Shown in pieces: positions 29,001-38,000 of a stretch of DNA of 64,000 nt (the first letter of the stretch is position 1; every line of letters begins with the position of its first letter). The position numbers and the translations under genes were made by a program. The notes under the pieces were generated by a model, which did not search any database, was not told where the DNA came from, and saw only the letters and a list, made by a program, of their open reading frames with translations. The stretch comes from Strongylocentrotus purpuratus (lineage: Eukaryota; Echinodermata; Echinoidea; Camarodonta; Strongylocentrotidae), in assembly GCF_000002235.5 (NCBI RefSeq), contig NW_022145615.1:27888921-27952920 (forward strand), written 5' to 3'.

Positions 29001-32000
29001 TCGGATTACTTGTCGTCTGAAAAAAAAGAAGATTACATATTGATAAGATATTTTCAATTATTCAGCAGTATCAATCCGATTTCGATATTGTATAGCCAGT
29101 TGGCGTATTTCATTGTGTTCAATTTCCATGTTGATTCCTGCACGCTTGACACGCTTTGAAATTTGTTGCTCTCTTTAATAAACTCTTTCATGTTAATTTT
29201 ACGCATCGTTATTTGACCCTCTTTTCGTTTAATTTTGAACTAATTTCTTCTTGTACTTATTATTTTATACTCTCCCTTTCCCTGATTATATCTTGCTTTT
29301 TCTCTTCCCCTTCTCTCCCCTTCTCCCTCTCTCTCTCTCCTACTCTCCCTCTCACTCTCTCTCTTATATCTGTCTCTCCTTCCCTTTTCTCTCTCTCATC
29401 TCTCTTTCTCCCCCCCCCTCCCCTTCTCTCTTTCCCTCTCTTTCTCTCTCCAGGACCCAAGGGCCAAGCGGGAGAAAATGGAGATCGAGGGGCTCGTGGT
29501 GAAAAAGGTGAGGGTCACTATGGATCTTTCGTCAAAGAACGGGAAAAGAACCAATGTTACAGTGTTTTTGTTATTATACGCCTGCAGGGTTTGTTTAAAG
29601 ATTTATTCATGTTTCAATTCTTACTCCAAAGAAACCGAAGTTTGTTTGGGAGCGTGCACATTCGGTGACGGGTCAGAAAGTGTAAGATTTAGTAACATTG
29701 TAAGCTACTTAAGTTGAAATTTAAGAATGTGTTGTCGGGATTTTATTTTAGATAATGTAACTTCGTTCAATGTATCACAAATTAGCCTAGCCTGTATTAT
29801 GTTCTCCCAACCTACAGTTATGTGAGTTTTACGAACGCTTTTTTTCTCACAAATGACGAGAAGTAGAATGTTATTGCGGCTTGTGGCATTTCAGGAACAT
29901 TATATAGTATCAGTTCCGTATGATATGTGTTGATATGAATTGTTCTTTTAATATGCTACAATGGGGATATATGCAAGAAAATTGTGATATTGTATGCTGC
30001 TCAGAAATCAGCATGAGGTATGGACGACCCAATGTTTAAGAGTACCTTACAAAGTTAGAATTTTCTTCAAATACCGCTCTTAAAAATGATTTACTTCTAT
30101 GTTGGCTTTCAGTCACTGTGTTACAATATATGTAGTATAAAGAACACTGTTAAATAAACATCGTAACAGGATGAATAATTCATTGATCGGAAGCTTAAAA
30201 TCAAACTATTCATCCAAGGATAAGCTTTAAAGTATTCGAGCGGGGTTTTCCTTTAGTTTGTCGGGTACTGTTTTTTTGCTCCATTAAGGCATGCAGACCC
30301 GGTAGTCTAAATCCTTCACCAGAGCCACACGCTCCTATTGTGGCCTAGTCCTAAAATAATATTTATAGAAATCAAAGCTGGAAAGAAAGGGAACTCGGAA
30401 AATATAAAGGAATATTGTATGAGAAATTTTAGCGTCATGCGCTACCACGAAAACCCGATTTGCGTGAAGCTTTGAAGAAATAATTCCTGGTCAAATCCCA
30501 CGACGTTATTTGCACTTTCTATTACTTTGCCTTCAATCAAAAGACCTTCAGAAAGAATTTGTAAAACTACTGCAAATACATTTTTTATTTTAATATTGAT
30601 ATAAGTATAGGCGCCGAGTTGAGAATAAAGCGAGGTGACATATCGCTTGTATTTCATTTAAAACTTGATGAAAATGCTATGAAATTAAGCTGAAGTATAT
30701 GGAGAGGTAAACGACCGAAAGGGAATGTCACCAAATACTATTGGAGACAAAATGGTGTATGCATTGCCGGATGCATTATTCATCAACGAATTTATCAAAA
30801 CGTTTTTAAACATCTATTGCATATGAAGTATGTTGCAATCATTAAACAAAATGTTAATTATATTGATATACCAACAGAAAATAACGTTTAGTACACAAGA
30901 TCTGTTTACTTTCTCAGGTATTTTTGTATTTAAGAAAATGAGACTTTGGCATAACCATAGGATATGTTAATGACAAATTTTCTTAAAGTTTGTGGTCGAA
31001 CATGTGCTGTGAGAAATAAAGAAAATCCTGTTTATGAAACACAAGTGTGATTACGGACAGTTATAAGGATAGTGCTTCATTAATTTTTGCAATGAAAATG
31101 GTGTCAATTCATATTTTAATTAAGAGAGTCATTGATCTTGTTAACGGGGGTGATTTTTAAAGACAAAAGTGAAGAATTAACGGAGTCTACGGTAAAGAAA
31201 CATCTTCGTTGACGTAGCAAGAAGGAATACCGTTCTTTAAGCTTCCACCGTGTAAGCTTTACACTTTGTATGGGTAGCTCTTCTATCATAATAGACACGC
31301 GAATTACAGGGATGACCGTCTTTCAAATGAAAAGAGAGGTATGGGTCAAGAGAAAAAACGAGATGCAGAAATTGACCAATCTGTCCTGGGACATGAAATC
31401 TGATGGAGCCTGTTCCACACACCTACACGTGTTAAGTGCATTTGCCATGGAAATGTTTTGCTAACACCCAGCTAAGCTGTGAGGTTTTCCAACTCCCAAA
31501 TGTTTACCTTTACAGAGGGTCACCTGTTGCGATAAGTGACGTTTCTATAGGAGCCTGGGATAAAGGCTAGCCTGCAGGGAGGAGCACGAATTGAAAGAAT
31601 AGAAAACAGTTTCCAGGTCTCGTTTTGGTTCAACGTTGACCCAAATTTCAAGATTGGAATAGAGTTTTAAAATGATATTCCAGCTAGTGTGAAATTAGAC
31701 GTGCTTAAAGACATGTAGAGCTTTGCAAAAACGAATAACGCTTGGCAATTTTATCAAGAGAATCTATATAATTAACAAAAATATCGACATAAAAATTGTA
31801 CACCGTATGTGCAGCTAATTCACATGCAAACTACAAGATCAAAGGATGAAGGGTGTTTATGTGATAATATTCGCGATATCAAAACAATAAATTAGGTGAT
31901 TTTGTGGGTGTGTATCAGGAGTCGTCTTGAGAAAACAGACCCTAAAGTCTCCTATAAACCTTTCAAAATCCAATTGAAGATGTGTTTGCAATCGAAATCT

Positions 32001-35000
32001 TCCTTTCTGCATGAATAGAGGTCCATTATTTTTAATGTCATTTTCCACAAATTTGGGGTCATTTTGGATTCCGGGTACAGTACTCGTTACACATTCATAA
32101 ACGAAGTGAACATATCGTTCTCTGGATACACAATCTCTAATAATAATAATAATTCATTTTAATAAAAGAATTATACCAGTCACGAACAAAATATCGAAAC
32201 CGAAAGTGTGTAGATGATTTGAAAAATGAACAGTTCCTGAAGAAACAAGCAAATCTCTAGTGACAGTAATCTACAAATAACCCGTCAGTTTTGTCATGTA
32301 CCATAAATCAAATTCAAAGCGCAGACGGTTCAGACCGTCCGGGAGAAGAAAGTCTCCGTAAGTTCGTCTCTAATGTTCGACGTCTGACCCCATTATCAGA
32401 AGAGACATTCAAAATCGGCGGTGCAGACAGGATACACTGTTTTATACATTGAAACATAGGAAAAAGGCGGGAAGGGGAATGACATCACTGTTTGATGGTA
32501 ATGTGTGGGGGACACCTAAAAGATGAAACACTGATAAATAATCTCTCTCGCTTTGGGGATATTAGGCCTAGCTACATGGAGTATCCATGGTCACCAATTC
32601 ATTTTAATTTCACGACTTGAGTGGATACTAAAAAGTAAAATGATGGAATAGGTCTCTTGCCTTCTATCGTTATTTCATTGTAGAAACAAGACGAGAATTC
32701 AAATAGACATTTTCTAGGGTATGGAAAAGACCTGGTAGTCAATAAAAAAAAGGGGGGATTTTCGGATTTCCAGCGCTCTCTGCATGGTTTAAAAATTGGT
32801 AAATATCAGGATCCAGGATATTCCAAAAGGAGTGGGGGCTGAAGCCAACGTGTGCGTGAAGCTCGTAAGCTCGGGCCCTTATGGGTGGGGCCCAGGAGCT
32901 TGCCTTAAGGCCCCTGTCGGGGGGGGGGGGGTGGGATGGAGCCCTCATACGTTCTCGAGGTTTAGCAATTCAGAAACCCCCATTTAGCCGTATTGAGCGA
33001 GAGAAACGCCCACTCTCTTTTTAGGACGATTTCATACAGCAAAGCGTTGTCTTGGAAATCACTTCTATATTTACGGACAGTGTCCAGGAGCCTGTTTTAG
33101 GATCCCTTGTGGGTTCAAAATATGTTGCTAACAAAACAATTTGAAAATATGCCAACTTTTTTTTACCATCTTCCTTTTCTTTTTTTCAGGAGACATGGGT
33201 TTATCTGGACCACAAGGACCTCCTGGTATTCAAGGGACTCAGATTGACAACTGTTCATGCCTGGGTAAATACTATTCAACTGTTCGAAAGATACTCCTGG
33301 TGAACTCGTGTTTAGCTTGGGAGACGTCGCAAACAGAACCCGATGTAAACGTTTCTCTTGTGGTGCTTAAGAGGCACAGTGGCGTAATAAGCAAAAAAAA
33401 AAATGGGGGGGGGGGGAATATTCGCATCCCCATCAGGTGGCAAAATGGGCAATTGTTTTTAAAGGGGGGGGGGTGCGGATATTGACGATAACGGTCAAGA
33501 TATGGGCCTTCAAAGTACGTTTTAGTTTTTGCATATTTTTTTTGTTTTTGTTATGTTGATTCATAAGGCTAGAGTAATTTGCATCTAACCAATGTCACTA
33601 GTTGATTGCTTACATTAATGCTCTTCACACTTTGAGCAATGAGATGATAAGTTAACATTCCACCCATTATCGCATTGATGAAAGTGTACAAAAACGTAAG
33701 AAAACACTATATGAACCAGCAAGCCATTCCATCTGATCTCGACATATCTCGGTCAGCTCAAAGTCTCCCGAATAGCCCCAAAGAGCCGACTGATATCAAT
33801 CACAGAGTGTGTTCTGTGCCATGTTTAAAATAGATGCTTTAAGGATATCCTTACAATGTCTTAATGACAATATCGATATCATCGTCCACGAAAACAGGTA
33901 GACAAGGTACTTCTTACGATCGCTTCCACCTTCTGTGTATCTATCAATGATGATATCAAGATCATCCGCGAGAACTTGGTTGACTGTATCTCGCTCTACG
34001 GCACACATAATGGCCAAGGAACGGAGCCTTTCTTGTCACATCGTGTTCCCGAGGTACACTGTAGGCCTTCAATTCTTTCAATGTGCTCAGTGATCGCTCC
34101 ACGGAACAAGATGTAGCAGGGATGACGTGGGTAGGATGGCGTTGAACCCTTTCTCATACAGCCAAGAAACAAGCGCCGTGCAGCCTTTCGGCAGTTCATT
34201 TTAAACGCTGCAGAGAGGATTCTTCGTTTAGCTTTGAGCAGCCCCTGATCCATCTCATAGAAAGAACACATGGTTCACAATGCCTGGTGGTCATCTACCT
34301 TAAGCTTTCTGACAGCCATCCCTCCGAATCTTCCCCAATACTTCATGATTCTTGCAACTTCCTTCAATGAAATTGTACAGCGACTGTATAACACCAAGGC
34401 AATTGCGTATTTCACAGTTGCTCGAGATACTCTGCTGCAGAGCATGATTAAGTTTGTGAACATGGCACTACTAAATAAGCATTTTTTTTTGTTGCTTGAC
34501 TATGAATTTGGGAATTTATCCTTTTAAAGTATAATTTACACAAAATTGAGAAAAAACCCGGATGATCATGTCATTTTATCAACAATTGTACATCTTTGGT
34601 ATCGAATTAGAAATAAACCACGTTTAAATTTTATTGGTGGTGGGGGGGGGGGGGGGACTGCCCCCCCCCCCCCCCCCATCAGTACGCCAGTGAAGAGGCG
34701 CGTCATAGATGTAATAATAACATCGCAGCATTTTGAGCCTGACATGGATAGTTGATCGCCTGAAGATTGGAAGAAACAAAATTATTGGTCTAGATTGATC
34801 ATAAAATTTGTCACTACAACACTTTAACATATTACCTTTACATGTTTAAAGGCATTTCCCGACGGGCATTCGATGTGATGCACAACTTTCCAATTATTTT
34901 TGGAATCAAAGATGAAAAGACTAGACTTTCAATTAACCCTGAAACGATTAACATCAATCAAAAACATTGACACCCTTTTTTGTTTATCTGTCTGATCATG

Positions 35001-38000
35001 ACTGTTTCTAACTACAATTATGTTTTCGACTCAATTTTTATATCTAGGCACTCGTAGATCGACAGCTGATACTCACGGTGTTGAAAGTATTCCCCTTCAA
35101 GAGCTGGAAAACAAGATGCGCAGAATTCTTCTCCAGTCATCGATCTCTGGGGTTGTCACGATCGCCAATGATACTTCAGATACAGCAGAACTCACCATTA
35201 GCAGTTTTAAATCCGTTAAGCGCAGCTCTTCCACGCCCCTGGCAACGTCATCTGGCGAGTCGACAGGTGTGCAGAATGACGTCACTGATGACGCGTATGC
35301 TGCCCAAGATTCCGAGGTTGATCTTGGAAGTGATAACCATGATGCTCGCCAACCACAGGCTCTTGATCAGGACAGGACGTTGAAGCAATCGGAAAATACT
35401 CGCCTACGAGCTGGAAATGATCGCATTGCCGAAGGCACTATTACGGACACTGCAGCGACAAAAACAGACGTGCCAACATTGTTACCAGCGCATGCACTGA
35501 GTACAGAAAGCAGGACTATGGTCTTGAACGCACAGGAGACCTCAGAGGGAAGTGGTCCGCCCTTTTCAGATAATGAAGCAGAAGAATCAGCGTTCCTCAC
35601 TGGCCGTAATGGGGCGAACAACATAAACCTTGTTGACGACCAGGAAGGGATGGTCACCGAACCTTCAAAGATGACATCCGATCCTAACCTGCAGCAGATG
35701 ACAACGCAGGGAAGCACCGCTGAGGGAGAAGTGACAAGGATGGGGATAGATGAACAGAAATGTGTGTATGGACGACTACTATTGATGAAATATGCATTTT
35801 TATATTTGTAATCCAATATTTCCGCTGTGTTAGTATTTTTACTCGTAAATGTGACCAAATGCTAGTTCAGTCAACTTGATAGATCTTTAACAAAAACTTA
35901 TTGCATTTTACTTTTTTATGTTTTAACCTGCAGTAATGAATATATCAGCTCTTCTCCAGCGCCTCAACGAGCTCACAGCTAACAAGACGTCTCTCTTGAA
36001 CTTTGTGCAGATGTCTATCGCAAAAACGGTTACCTGTGGGTGCCCCGGACCACCAGGCCCCGTGGGTCCCCAGGGAGAGGTTGGGCCAAAAGGGGATAGG
36101 GGTTTGGTCGGCCTTACAGGATCTACCGGGGATAAGGGCGAGCGTGGGTCTCTGATAGACGGTGAAGGACACATATTGCATGGTCCACCCGGACCTAAAG
36201 GAGACCAAGGCATTTCTGGTTCAAGAGGTCCTAAGGGGGATCCAGGGCTTGACGGTGTTGATGGGATAATGGGTCTACCTGGGTTCAAAGGAGAAGCTGG
36301 TCCTCGTGGTATTCTGGGTGAAGTGGGGGATCCTGGACCGATGGGAATGAAGGGTTCCAAAGGGGATATGGGTCCGATGGGAACCAGGGGCCAGATGGGT
36401 TACGATGGTCAGAAGGGTCGCAAGGGAGAAACGGGTATCATGGGACACAGAGGTGTTCCTGGATCAACAGGACCGTTTGGACCGAAAGGAATCAAAGGAG
36501 ACCAGGGTGATTGATAATGGAAACCTTCTTGTCACTACGTTGTATCTTTTTCTTTCTCAAAACAAATTTTGTAATCGATTCCTTTGGATAGTACATAAGA
36601 CGCCATCAAATACTAAAGGCATCGGAACAAATTTTTTTTTTGCGATGAGCCCGATTTTCCCACCAAAATGATCCTGAAATGTATACAACTAACTTTGTAC
36701 TATACTAACATAATGCAACTGTGGAAATGCAATAATTTCGATCTAAATACTCTTTTAAATGTATATTTGCGTACATAAAAGATTTAAATCCCAATTGGGA
36801 AGATTTACTTAAATCCCCCCCACACCTTTGCCTACGCGCATCATTTTAAATAATAAATAATCAAGCGTTTCTATGTATCGTCAACAGCCGAAATTTAGAT
36901 ACATGTATTTTAAGATGACATTTGTGAGACAATATTCATGAATCCCAATTTCTACACCATGCAGGCAAGAGAGGCGAGGTAGGCTACCCCGGTCTTACGG
37001 GTTCATCTGGTCCGCCAGGAGTGCCCGGAACACCAGGCCGTGACGGAATGAAAGGGCAAAAAGGAGAAAGGCGTATTTATGTGCTCCCAGGTTCGAAATT
37101 ATTTATCTATGTTTAGTAGAATATGTTATCATTATTGCACAGTCGGCCATGATAAGTGTTATATTGACTATCGTAGCTACGGATATATCATTTTCAATAT
37201 CCTTCTATCATCATTTCAATTACACCACCACAACATAATATATTCCTGAACAAAAATTGCAAACGGATTGTTTATACCAAATGTCAGTCTTTTACTAACC
37301 GGATGACTGGGACGAAATAAATGTATAAATCTATTCTCTTTTTCGATCGGGTACAAAGGTACATGGTACAAGTAATATAATGATGGTACACAGAACAAAA
37401 TGTTCGAGTGAACTTTTTTTTTTACAATAATCATGTAATTTTTTTTTTTACATCAGGTGGTAGTGTGCCGCCTACAGAATATTCTTCTCTCATCCCATCG
37501 GACTCGAACCCAACAACCAAGCCAGCTAACATCGAACCTGAAAAGATGTTCAAAATCTACGAACCAATCGTGAAATCACGTAAGTCTCAACATTGTGTTT
37601 GGTTATCAGATATGATGTAATTGGGGATACCTGGGACCGTCTTAAAAAACCAGTTGCGATTAATCGCAGCTTATTTGCGACTGATATCAACCCCAACTAT
37701 GTACATTATATATTGAAGAGTGCAAACTTGCGATTGCTTAGAGGGCTTGCGATTGATTCGGATCAATCGCAACTCTTTATAAGACGGGGCCCAGATGGCA
37801 GACCGCCATCTTTTCATGACTACATAATGATGAGAAGGAAAACGGAAGTGTTCCAAGGATGGGACGGGATAAGGTGTAACCCCTTCCCCCTCTGTCCTCG
37901 GTTTGACGGCCCAGAAATAGATAAAATAAGTGGGTGTATGCGTAATGCGTTACAGGGTAAGGGTCGATGGCTCCTCAAAAAATGACTTTATTTTTCTCTT

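Noticed and set aside
35923-36360. 145-codon Pro-rich frame on the minus strand
   Set aside because: Antisense shadow of the collagen-coding exon (Gly-X-Y reversed gives Pro-rich sequence).
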